Origin: an uncultured Collinsella sp.
GTDB taxonomy: Bacteria; Actinomycetota; Coriobacteriia; Coriobacteriales; Coriobacteriaceae
Reading direction: 5' to 3'
DNA: 28,160 nucleotides
Assembly: GCA_900547505.1 (NCBI GenBank)
Contig: URGY01000001.1
Coordinates: 1-28,160 of the forward strand
Shown here: piece by piece, positions 15,609 through 21,998 of the stretch
Numbering within the stretch: the first letter of the stretch is position 1
How the letters are laid out: each line of letters starts with the position of its first letter
Notes under the pieces: model-generated
Database searches by the model: none
Seen by the model: the letters and a program-made list of their open reading frames with translations, nothing else
What the model was told of the DNA's origin: nothing
Made by a program: the position numbers and the translations under genes

Positions 15609-15848
15609 CTAAATGCCTTTTGTTTCTGCTCCCCCCGCAATCATGTTGCGGTTATACACCAGGTGCAGATACATCGCATCGTGAGCGGCGGTGGGATTGC
15701 GCGAGGCGATGGCGTCGGCCACATCGCGGTGCGTGCGGATAGTTTCCTCGACGAGCTTTTTGCCGGTCACGTCGATAAAGAGGGGGACGGATGCCTTGAG
15801 CACGCCCATCAGGCGGGGAACGACGAGGTTTCCGCCATCCCAGGGCGG
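15609..15848 (-). pseudogene. Remnant of a GntR-family (FCD) regulator, C-terminal end only
   Basis: The minus-strand frame reads WDGGNLVVPRLMGVLKAS, then ETIRTHRDVADAIASRNP and AAHDAMYLHLVYNRNMI, which is the last helical part of the FCD ligand domain of FadR-type GntR regulators. Reading upstream it meets an in-frame stop at 15849-15851, and no winged-helix domain is found before 15905. About two thirds of a normal ~230-residue regulator is missing. A GntR/FCD gene intact at 17766-18458 is nearby but not obviously its parent. It could also be a real short protein starting at the ATG at 15809, but nothing supports that. Confidence 0.65.
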
Positions 15849-15907
15849 CTACATGGAGTAGCGCCCGTGCGCATCGATTCCCTCTCATAGATGTGCGGCA
15901 CAAAGAA

Positions 15908-15938
15908 CCCCGAGCTCACACGAGCTCGGGGCCTTTTT
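15908..15938 (+). terminator. Terminator-like hairpin with no intact gene in front of it
   Basis: CCCCGAGCT pairs with AGCTCGGGG (15908-15916 with 15923-15931), then CCTTTTT. The T-run is on the plus strand, but no plus-strand gene lies between the terminator at 15541 and this one. That suggests sequence was lost here, in line with the truncated regulator beside it. Confidence 0.8.
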
Positions 15939-15964
15939 CGTCTGGATTGGGGACGCATAGCCGG

Positions 15965-16087
15965 ACGAAAGCGTGTTGCGTTTGGCGTAAAACCATACGA
16001 AAGTGCAATTTGCGTCTTATTTCCGAACGTAAAACAGACGAAAACCGTTTACGTCTGCTTTAAATCCGTACGAAAACGGTTTTCGTC
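15965..16087. repeat. Array of four degenerate ACGAAA...TTTCGT palindromes
   Basis: Units start at 15965, 15997, 16038 and 16070, spaced 32, 41 and 32 bases. The last unit is a perfect palindrome, ACGAAAACGGTTTTCGT. The others are degraded versions (ACGAAAACCGTTTACGT, ACGAAAGTGC...TTGCGT, ACGAAAGCG...TTGCGT). CGTAAAAC precedes two of them. The array lies after the 3' end of the ATPase gene. Confidence 0.6.
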
Positions 16088-16107
16088 TTGCAGGGCAGTT
16101 GCCGTTT

Positions 16108-17199
16108 CTACAGTTCAACTTCCAGTTCGGCTTTGTGTTCGCAGAGGTAGTCGCGCATGTAGGGGATGGCAAATGAGACCTTGCCGTACGAAGGAGCCTC
16201 GATAATCGATTCTCTTAACAGGCGGCTGCGGACGGAGCTCACCTGTTGAGGCGTTTTGTTTAGGGCATCGGCAACCATGCTGGTCGAGCTCGTCTGCCCC
16301 AAAGACGCCATGCTCAGCAGATAAGCGATGCACGTGGGCGGAATGCGCTGCAGCGCGGGCTCAATCACCATGGCGCAGAAGCGTTCGCGTGCCGTTGCAA
16401 TGCCACGCTCGGCTTCTTCTTCTCCAATAATCGCTGTATGTGCGCGTCTTGCCAACTGCCATGCGTAGTATCCAACGAGTTGGATCATGAAAGGATAGCC
16501 TTGCGTTGCCTCGGCAAGTTGGCCGGCAATACCTGGCTGCAACTCCATGCCAGACGCTTCAATGGTTTCCTCGAGGGAGTACGACACTTCGGTTACTGCC
16601 ACAGCCTTCAGGTCAAAGGGGAGGGCACGGCGCAAAAACGTAAGTGTCTTTCCGTTGATGATGCTTTCAATCATCGAAGGAAGTCCAGCAAAAACAAAGG
16701 CGATATCAAGGTCTTCGCCGATAACCTGCTGAATCGCAATGGAGAGCGTTCGGACCTCATCGAGCTCTGCGTCTTGAACCTCGTCGAGAGTGATGAGCAG
16801 GCCATTTCCATTCTTGGATATTGTCTGTCTCATGGCGTCGCGTAGCGATGGGCCGATTCGCTCAATATCTATGCTGCCGATGGATATGCCAGCTACGGTG
16901 GGTTCAAATCTGGCGTGTTTGGCCTGGAATTTGGGCTGCAGCTGTTCGAGAATGCGCTGGCAAAGTCCCTCGGTTGCGACCTCTTTTATGACCGTCCAGC
17001 CACGGCTTTGCGCCAAACGTGAGCACTCGTCAAGGAGGACCGTCTTGCCCGTTCCACGGACGCCGGCTATGCGCATTAGGCGCCCCGGGGCACCAGGCCC
17101 GTTGACGAGGCCCTCATTGAATTCTTCGAGCACATCTTCGCGGCCGATAATCGTGGGAGGTGTTTTACCTGCTGTGGGCTTAAAAGGGTTTGTTTGCAT
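16108..17199 (-). CDS. AAA-family ATP-binding protein (AAA_16 / archaeal-ATPase-like)
   Basis: A 363-residue P-loop ATPase. Walker A is GVRGTGKT (46-53), Walker B is LLITLDEVQD (134-143), preceded by IIGREDVLEEF near the N-terminus. A winged-helix-like C-terminal region (STSMVADALNKTPQQVSSVRSRLLRESIIE) could bind DNA. Such single-gene ATPases are common in gut actinobacteria and firmicutes, and their function is mostly unknown. The ATG at 17199 has AAAGG placed 9-13 bases upstream; a GTG at 17208 is an alternative. The promoter side carries six 10-bp tandem repeats (17221-17280). There is no operon partner; a standalone regulatory or defence-like role is possible but unproven. Confidence 0.82.
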   Translation of the reverse strand: MQTNPFKPTAGKTPPTIIGREDVLEEFNEGLVNGPGAPGRLMRIAGVRGTGKTVLLDECSRLAQSRGWTVIKEVATEGLCQRILEQLQPKFQAKHARFEPTVAGISIGSIDIERIGPSLRDAMRQTISKNGNGLLITLDEVQDAELDEVRTLSIAIQQVIGEDLDIAFVFAGLPSMIESIINGKTLTFLRRALPFDLKAVAVTEVSYSLEETIEASGMELQPGIAGQLAEATQGYPFMIQLVGYYAWQLARRAHTAIIGEEEAERGIATARERFCAMVIEPALQRIPPTCIAYLLSMASLGQTSSTSMVADALNKTPQQVSSVRSRLLRESIIEAPSYGKVSFAIPYMRDYLCEHKAELEVEL

Positions 17200-17220
17200 G
17201 TGAGCCACCTTTGCTCAAGA

Positions 17221-17280
17221 TATAGCAAGATATAGCAAAGTATAGCAAGATATAGCAAAGTATAGTGAGATATAGCAAAG
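17221..17280. repeat. Six tandem 10-bp repeats at the ATPase promoter
   Basis: Exact 10-base units alternate TATAGCAAGA and TATAGCAAAG, with one variant, TATAGTGAGA. The array starts 21 bases upstream of the ATPase start codon. A 10-bp period keeps each unit near the same face of the DNA. On the minus strand each unit offers -10-like words (TATACT, TATATC), so promoter function can overlap protein binding. Confidence 0.93.
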
Positions 17281-17407
17281 TAAGCGCTACTCGCGGGTTT
17301 TGCGGTGGTGCTATTTTCCAAATGCCGCGCGGATAAAGCGCTGGGCGAACAGCTTGTTGGCAACTCACGAGGGCTCGGGGTGCCAATTTGGGGTGCAGTA
17401 GTGCTGC

Positions 17408-17567
17408 GCCACGAAAAGGGCCTATCTACTACGTTTAAGCCGCAGGGGTCAACCATAGTCGGCTTTTTCGAAAATCGACAAGCTCTCTACCAGCGGTTTT
17501 GTTTTCGCACTTTTCAGCATGGTCTGGGCTCTCCGCGTTAACGTAGTAGATGGGCCGCTTTTGTGGC
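17408..17567. repeat. Long inverted repeat with ATCTACTACGTT core
   Basis: Arms of ~34 bp (17408-17442 and 17534-17567) share a perfect 12-bp core (ATCTACTACGTT at 17424-17435 with AACGTAGTAGAT at 17540-17551), with partial matching outside it (GCCACGAAAAGGGCC versus GCCACAAAAGCGGCC). The inner ~91 bases contain no convincing gene. It may be a non-autonomous mobile element or a structured RNA. Confidence 0.65.
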
Positions 17568-17625
17568 AAGGGGCCGACCTGCGGCCCGGGGTGGCCAAAA
17601 AGCCCCGTCCCAAAAAGACTGTTGG

Positions 17626-17694
17626 AAGTTGCGGTGGAATAGTTCCTGTTTTTGCTGCTGAAGGCTTTGAGCAGGAACTATTCCACCGCAACTT
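17626..17694. repeat. Long palindromic repeat, copy 3 (diverged inner arms)
   Basis: A perfect 23-bp inverted repeat (17626-17648 with 17672-17694) with a 23-base loop. The outer arm AGTTGCGGTG is the same as in the copies at 4958 and 13373. The inner arm is different (ATAGTTCCTG versus ATACGGA) but still fully paired, and the loop keeps the TTTTTGCTG...AAGGC pattern. No T-run follows. It lies ~70 bases upstream of the GntR gene. Confidence 0.85.
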
Positions 17695-17765
17695 ATGAGG
17701 GGGCGGGGGATGCGATAGTATTACGGGTGATATTCGACAAACCGTGGGCTTCATCCGAGGGCTTT

Positions 17766-18458
17766 ATGGAACAACACCAGCATTATCAGAGCCTGCAAGA
17801 TCAGGCATACAACGCACTGCGCTCCAAGATCATCTATGCCGAGCTCAGGCCCGGCACGCGCCTTTCGGCGATTGGTCTGGAAAAGGAGACGGGAATCGGG
17901 CGCACGCCCATTCGCGAGTCCTTTGTGCGCCTGCGTGAGCAGGAGCTGGTGGAAACGCGTCCCAAAAGCGGCACCTATGTCTCGAAAATCAGCATGGAGC
18001 GTGCCGAGAATGCCTGTTTCTTGCGCGAGAAACTCGAGAGAAGCGTGCTTATTAAATGCTGTTCGGCCGCCTCGCCCGAGCAAAAGCAGCGGCTTGAGCA
18101 GATTCTTACCGAGTCCGAGTCGCTCGACCATAGCGAAACGCGTCGCTTTTTCGATCTGGACAACCTGTTCCATGAGACGTGTTTTGTGATTGCCGGCCGC
18201 CACATGCTGTGGGATTGGATGAAGAGCATCAACACGCATTTTGAGCGATACAACTGGTTGCGTATGGTGTCGCAGGACCTGGATTGGGAGCCGATTCGTC
18301 GGCAGCATCGCCGGATTCTCGAGGCCATTAAGAGGGGCGATACCGACGCGGCGAGCTATCTGGCCGAGACGCACTTGCACCTGATGCCCGAGGAGCAGGG
18401 CCCGGTTATCGCCTTACATCCCGATTATTTTGAGCTGTCTAAAGACTCGGCTATCTAG
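17766..18458 (+). CDS. GntR-family transcriptional regulator with FCD domain
   Basis: A 230-residue FadR-subfamily regulator. The N-terminal winged helix (residues ~8-75) contains AYNALRSKIIYAELRPGTRL, EKETGIGRTPIRESFVRLREQELVET and SGTYVSKI. The FCD ligand domain that follows has the helix RFFDLDNLFHETCFVIAG with the metal/ligand-type D-x3-H pattern, and RRQHRRILEAIKRGD near the end. The ATG at 17766 has GAGGG 4-8 bases upstream; the frame can be extended 38 codons upstream but that runs through palindromic repeat copy 3. The ligand and targets are unknown, with no catabolic genes next to it. Confidence 0.92.
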   Translation: MEQHQHYQSLQDQAYNALRSKIIYAELRPGTRLSAIGLEKETGIGRTPIRESFVRLREQELVETRPKSGTYVSKISMERAENACFLREKLERSVLIKCCSAASPEQKQRLEQILTESESLDHSETRRFFDLDNLFHETCFVIAGRHMLWDWMKSINTHFERYNWLRMVSQDLDWEPIRRQHRRILEAIKRGDTDAASYLAETHLHLMPEEQGPVIALHPDYFELSKDSAI

Positions 18459-18482
18459 CCCATTATCGCATCTGCTCGAGAC

Positions 18483-18516
18483 GCAAAAACGATGCTGCTC
18501 ACCTACAGCGTTTTGC
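18483..18516. promoter_or_regulatory. Inverted repeat between the GntR and LacI genes
   Basis: GCAAAAACG...CGTTTTGC with partly paired inner bases. GATTTTTAAAAAA follows ~10 bases on. It may be a weak terminator of the GntR gene or an operator for the LacI-type protein encoded 67 bases downstream; AACG...CGTT halves are usual in LacI-family sites. Confidence 0.4.
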
Positions 18517-18582
18517 AACCGAGATTTTTAAAAAATGCCTAAAATGGCTCAGACCGCCGACAATTGGGAAACGGGGTGCGCT

Positions 18583-19605
18583 ATGGCGCAGATGAGAATC
18601 AAGGACATTGCCGCCGAGGCGGGCGTGAGCCCGGCCACGGTCTCGCGCTATCTCAACAACCGCCCTGGGCAAATGACCGAGGAAACCCGTGCCCGCATTG
18701 CCGAGGTCATCGAGCGCACCGGCTATCGCCCGCGTGCCGCCGCGCGCAATCTGCGCAGCTCGCGCACCAACCTCATCGGCGTGATCTTGGCCGACATCGC
18801 CAACCCGTTCGCCAGCGCCATGCTCGAAGGGCTTTCCGCCAGCGCCGCCGCGCGCGGCTGCTCGCTCATGACCGCCATTAGCGGTAACGATCCTGCCAAG
18901 GAGGCCGAGTCGCTCACCAGACTTATCGATGCCGGCGTGGACGGCCTGATCGTCAACACCTGCGGAGGCAATGACGAGGCGATCGCCGCGGCAGCGGGAC
19001 GTCTGCCCGTTGTGCTGCTCGACCGCGATGTTGCCGATGGCGGTGTCGATCTGGTGACATCTAACAACCGTGAGCTGGTTGCCGGCTTGGTAGACGAGCT
19101 CGCCGCTGCGGGCTGTGAGCGCCTGTGCATGCTCACCGAGGCGAGCGACGACAGCCCCGTCCGTCGCGAGCGCGCCGAGGCCTTTGCCGACGAGCTTTCG
19201 CGACGCGGCCTTGCGGGCGAGGTCGTCACCCTAGCCGACGGCGGTGCCACGGGCGTTGGCCGCTTGGACGAGGCCATCCGCGACTATGCGGGCAAAAAGC
19301 TCGGCCTCATTGCCGTCAACGGTCTGGTCTTCCTGCGTCTGACCGAGGCGCTAGCACAGCTGGGACCCTCGCTGCCGGCGGGGCTCAAGATCGCGACGTT
19401 TGACGACTACCCCTGGAACCATGTGCTCTTTGGCGGCGTGACCACGGCCGCGCAGGACACCTTCACCATTGCCGAGCGCGTAGTCGAGCGCCTCTCCGAG
19501 CGCATCGACGTTGTTACCACCACCGTGGGCGAGGCCGCAAAGCTCGCCCCCAAGCGCATCGAGATTCCCGGCCACATCGAACACCGCGCCTCAACCTCGC
19601 GCTAG
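18583..19605 (+). CDS. LacI-family transcriptional regulator
   Basis: A 340-residue regulator. The N-terminal LacI helix-turn-helix (MRIKDIAAEAGVSPATVSRYLNN) and hinge (GYRPRAAARNLRSSRTN) are followed by a periplasmic-binding-protein-like sensor domain (LIGVILADIANPFASAMLEGL, VLLDRD, ATFDDYPW, GGVTTAAQDTFTIAERVVERL). The start at 18583 (MAQMRIKD) is preferred over an ATG 13 codons upstream; the ATG three codons further in is also possible because the ribosome site is weak. No sugar-use genes are adjacent, so the effector is unknown. It ends 134 bases before the glutamine-synthetase-like gene. Confidence 0.92.
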   Translation: MAQMRIKDIAAEAGVSPATVSRYLNNRPGQMTEETRARIAEVIERTGYRPRAAARNLRSSRTNLIGVILADIANPFASAMLEGLSASAAARGCSLMTAISGNDPAKEAESLTRLIDAGVDGLIVNTCGGNDEAIAAAAGRLPVVLLDRDVADGGVDLVTSNNRELVAGLVDELAAAGCERLCMLTEASDDSPVRRERAEAFADELSRRGLAGEVVTLADGGATGVGRLDEAIRDYAGKKLGLIAVNGLVFLRLTEALAQLGPSLPAGLKIATFDDYPWNHVLFGGVTTAAQDTFTIAERVVERLSERIDVVTTTVGEAAKLAPKRIEIPGHIEHRASTSR

Positions 19606-19658
19606 CCGCTCGATCGCAACTGCCTGTTCGCACACGTTTTTTGAGCGCTTGATACGCT

Positions 19659-19674
19659 TTAACCCTGCGGAAAC
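19659..19674. promoter_or_regulatory. GlnR-type box upstream of the glutamine-synthetase-like gene
   Basis: TTAAC, six bases, GAAAC: this fits the actinobacterial GlnR half-site pattern gTnAC-n6-GaAAC except for the weakly conserved first base. It lies 65 bases upstream of the start codon. A direct repeat CTGCGATA...CTGCGATA (19681 and 19693, 12 bp apart) with -10-like words follows. The gene downstream of the synthetase encodes a GlnR-like protein, which makes autoregulation of this unit plausible. Confidence 0.6.
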
Positions 19675-19739
19675 ATTTTTCTGCGATAGTATCTGCGATA
19701 TAGACCAGTCGAAACCCGCCCGAAAGAAAGGGGAGCGAC

Positions 19740-21077
19740 ATGAACCAGCAGAACATCGATTACGTACTCCGCTCCGTAGAGCAGCGTGACATCCGCTTTG
19801 TGCGTCTGTGGTTTGTCGACATTCTCGGCCGCCTCAAGAACTTTGCCATTAGCCCCGAGGACCTCGAGGTCGCTTTTGAGGAGGGTATTGGCTTTGACGG
19901 CTCCGCCATCGAGGGCTTTGCCACGCCCGAGGAAGCCGATATGCTGGCGTTTCCCGATGCTTCGACCTTCCAGATTCTGCCGTGGCGTCCGAGCCACAAC
20001 GGCGTTGCCCGCGTGTTCTGCGACGTGTGCACTCCCGACCGCAAGCCCTTCGCCGGCGATCCGCGCGATGCCCTGCGCCGCATGTTCCGCAAGGCCGAGA
20101 AGGCTGGCTATCTGCTCAACGTGGGCGCCGAGCTGGAGTATTACTACTTCCCCGACGAGCACACGCCCGAGCCGCTCGACAACGTGGGCTACTTCGATCT
20201 TTCGGTGAGCGATGCCGCCCGCGACCTGCGCCGCAACACGGTCCTCACGCTCGAGAAGATGTCCGTGCCCGTGGAGTACACCTTCCATGCCGCCGGCCGC
20301 TCGCAGCACGGCATGAGCATGCGCCACGCCGAGGCCCTGAGCATGTCCGACGCCATCACCACGGCCAAACTCATCATTAAGCAGCAGGCCTACGAGAGCG
20401 GTTGCCACGCATCCTTTATGCCCAAGCCGTTGGCAGGCGAGGACGGCAGCGCCATGTTCCTGTGCCAGTCGCTATTCGACCACGACGGCAACAACGTCTT
20501 TTGGGGCGAGGACGACGAGAAGTACCATCTCTCCGATATCGCCAAGCACTACATGGCCGGCATCCTGGCGCACGCGCGCGAGATCAGCGCCATCACCAAC
20601 CCCACGGTCAACTCGTACAAGCGCATCACCACGGGCGGCGACTCCGTGCCGCAGTACGCCACGTGGGGCCTGCGCAACCGCGCGAGCATGGTTCGCATCC
20701 CGGTCTACAAGCCCGGCAAGCAGCTGTCCACGCGCATCGAGCTTCGTAGCCCCGACCCCATGGCCAACCCGTACCTGGTCAACGCCGTCACGTTGGCGGC
20801 TGGTCTGGACGGCATCGAGCGCAAGCTGGAGCTCCCGCCCGAGGCAACGGCCGAGACGCTCAAGCTCACCGACCGCCAGATGGTCGAGGCCGGCTACACG
20901 CCGCTGCCGCGTTCGCTCAAAGAGGCGCTCGACGTGTTTGAGGACTCGCAGTTTATGAAGGATGCCCTCGGCGAGCATATCCATAGCTTCTTCCTCAAAA
21001 AGAAGCGCGACGAGTGGCATAAGTTTGAGTCTACGATCACCGAGTGGGAGATCAAGCACTACCTGGCGAACTCCTAA
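19740..21077 (+). CDS. Glutamine-synthetase-like protein (GS type I fold, altered metal site)
   Basis: A 445-residue protein with the full GS I length and framework: beta-grasp domain with FDGSAIEGF and EEADMLAFPD, GAELEYYYF (E131, E133), MPKPLAGEDGS, NPTVNSYKR, RNRASMVRIP, RIELRSPDP (E334, R336). Key ligands are changed. The usual HHEVAPGQHE reads FHAAGRSQHG (Glu to Ala184 and Glu to Gly191), GSGMHxH reads GSAMFLC (His to Phe240), and the catalytic GYEAP loop reads GGDSVP. No NLYDLP adenylylation site is present. The family is certain. Ordinary glutamine synthesis is doubtful; another amide ligase or a regulatory role is possible. AAGGGGAG precedes the ATG. Confidence 0.88.
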   Translation: MNQQNIDYVLRSVEQRDIRFVRLWFVDILGRLKNFAISPEDLEVAFEEGIGFDGSAIEGFATPEEADMLAFPDASTFQILPWRPSHNGVARVFCDVCTPDRKPFAGDPRDALRRMFRKAEKAGYLLNVGAELEYYYFPDEHTPEPLDNVGYFDLSVSDAARDLRRNTVLTLEKMSVPVEYTFHAAGRSQHGMSMRHAEALSMSDAITTAKLIIKQQAYESGCHASFMPKPLAGEDGSAMFLCQSLFDHDGNNVFWGEDDEKYHLSDIAKHYMAGILAHAREISAITNPTVNSYKRITTGGDSVPQYATWGLRNRASMVRIPVYKPGKQLSTRIELRSPDPMANPYLVNAVTLAAGLDGIERKLELPPEATAETLKLTDRQMVEAGYTPLPRSLKEALDVFEDSQFMKDALGEHIHSFFLKKKRDEWHKFESTITEWEIKHYLANS

Positions 21078-21127
21078 TCGCGCTGGCTTGTTCCAGTACG
21101 ATTGAGCTCATTTCTTTGGAGGCCGAT

Positions 21128-21790
21128 ATGTCCGAAAAGAGTGCCCTGTTCATGGCGCGCACGACGCGCTTCCACGAGTTTGCCCGCAGCTTGACGACTA
21201 CCCTGGGTGTCGAGGTGAGCCTGGCTACTCCCGATTCGCCGACTGCGGCGCACGACTTTGACCTGCTGATCCTCGATTCCGATGGCATCCGCAGCGACCG
21301 CATCGATCAGATTGCCAAATGGCTCGACGACCGCGGCGGCGTTCCCATGTTGGTGATTGTCGACGACGAGGCGCTCGGCACCCTGCGTCTGCCGAATCAC
21401 GCGCATGCCGACTTTGTATGCCCCACGGCGACGCCCAACGAGCTCAAGGCTCGCGCGCAGCGCCTGATGGGCGAGGAGGAGACCGTCGCCGCCGACGATG
21501 TGCTCAACATCGATAACCTCGAGATCAACCTGGCTACCTACCAGGTGACGCTCGATGGCGAGCCCATCGACCTGACGCTGATGGAGTACTCGCTGCTGAG
21601 CTTTTTGGCGACGCACCCCAACCGCGCCTACAGCCGCGAGGTGCTGCTGCACCGCGTGTGGGGCTTTGAGTACTGCGGCGGCACGCGCACCGTCGACGTG
21701 CACATCCGACGCATCCGCTCCAAGGTGGGCCCGCAGATCGCAGCACATATCACCACCGTCCGTGGCGTAGGCTATCTGTTTAAGGACTAG
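21128..21790 (+). CDS. GlnR-like orphan response regulator (OmpR family)
   Basis: 220 residues. The C-terminal OmpR winged helix is strong (LATYQVTLDGEPIDLTLMEY, AYSREVLLHRVWG, GGTRTVDVHIRRIRSKVGP, TTVRGVGYLF) and close in pattern to GlnR, the nitrogen regulator of actinobacteria. The N-terminal receiver-like domain keeps an Asp at position 50 (LLILDSDG), but the acidic pair normally near residues 8-10 is absent (ALFMARTT), as in GlnR, which works without a kinase. No histidine kinase gene is nearby. It starts 50 bases after the glutamine-synthetase-like gene with TTGGAGG before the ATG and no terminator between, so the two are probably co-transcribed. Confidence 0.82.
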   Translation: MSEKSALFMARTTRFHEFARSLTTTLGVEVSLATPDSPTAAHDFDLLILDSDGIRSDRIDQIAKWLDDRGGVPMLVIVDDEALGTLRLPNHAHADFVCPTATPNELKARAQRLMGEEETVAADDVLNIDNLEINLATYQVTLDGEPIDLTLMEYSLLSFLATHPNRAYSREVLLHRVWGFEYCGGTRTVDVHIRRIRSKVGPQIAAHITTVRGVGYLFKD

Positions 21791-21794
21791 ATTT

Positions 21795-21831
21795 CCACCA
21801 CAAAGGGGACAGGCACCTTTGTGGTGGTTTT
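21795..21831 (+). terminator. Terminator hairpin with GGACAGGCA loop
   Basis: A perfect 12-bp stem CCACCACAAAGG / CCTTTGTGGTGG (21795-21806 with 21816-21827) is followed by TTTT, right after the regulator stop. The loop GGACAGGCA, with flanking GG, gives the GGGGACAGG apex shared with the hairpin at 4580-4606 on the opposite strand. Confidence 0.9.
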
Positions 21832-21945
21832 GACGCAGGTGCGGGTTCCTTTCGGGCCTGCAGCAGAACTTAAGCCTTCCTAAAAGATTGCGTTCTCATA
21901 CACGTGCACCCGCATATTGGGGTACAACTCAACGTGAACAATGAT

Positions 21946-21974
21946 GGCCCGCCACATGTTTGGCGGGCCTTTGG
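21946..21974 (+). terminator. Terminator-like hairpin in the leader of the HtrA-type gene
   Basis: GGCCCGCCA pairs with TGGCGGGCC (21946-21954 with 21961-21969), loop of 6, then TTTGGTTATTT. It ends ~25 bases before the htrA start codon. If transcription starts upstream of it, it could act as an attenuator; otherwise the gene must start within or after it. Confidence 0.65.
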
Positions 21975-21998
21975 TTATTTGACGAAAGGATCGCAGCC

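Larger units (their letters stand above)
17281..17765. other. Gene-free region between the ATPase and GntR genes
   Basis: Apart from the inverted repeats at 17408-17567 and 17626-17694 no gene is supported. On the minus strand near 17330-17375 a short frame reads VANKLFAQRFIRAAFGK then stop, which looks like the tail of a lost gene, but it is too short to assign. A GC-rich, C/G-run segment (17570-17610) has no clear function. Confidence 0.6.

Noticed and set aside
17221..17280. Possible CRISPR array
   Set aside because: Units are 10 bp with no spacers. CRISPR repeats are 23-50 bp with unique spacers, and no cas gene is present.
17325..17375. Short minus-strand frame VANKLFAQRFIRAAFGK as a gene
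   Set aside because: Only 17 residues between stops. At most it is a tail of a lost gene and cannot be assigned.
17652..17765. Upstream extension of the GntR protein by 38 residues
   Set aside because: The extension would run through a perfect palindromic repeat and has no homology-like content; the internal ATG gives the usual family start.
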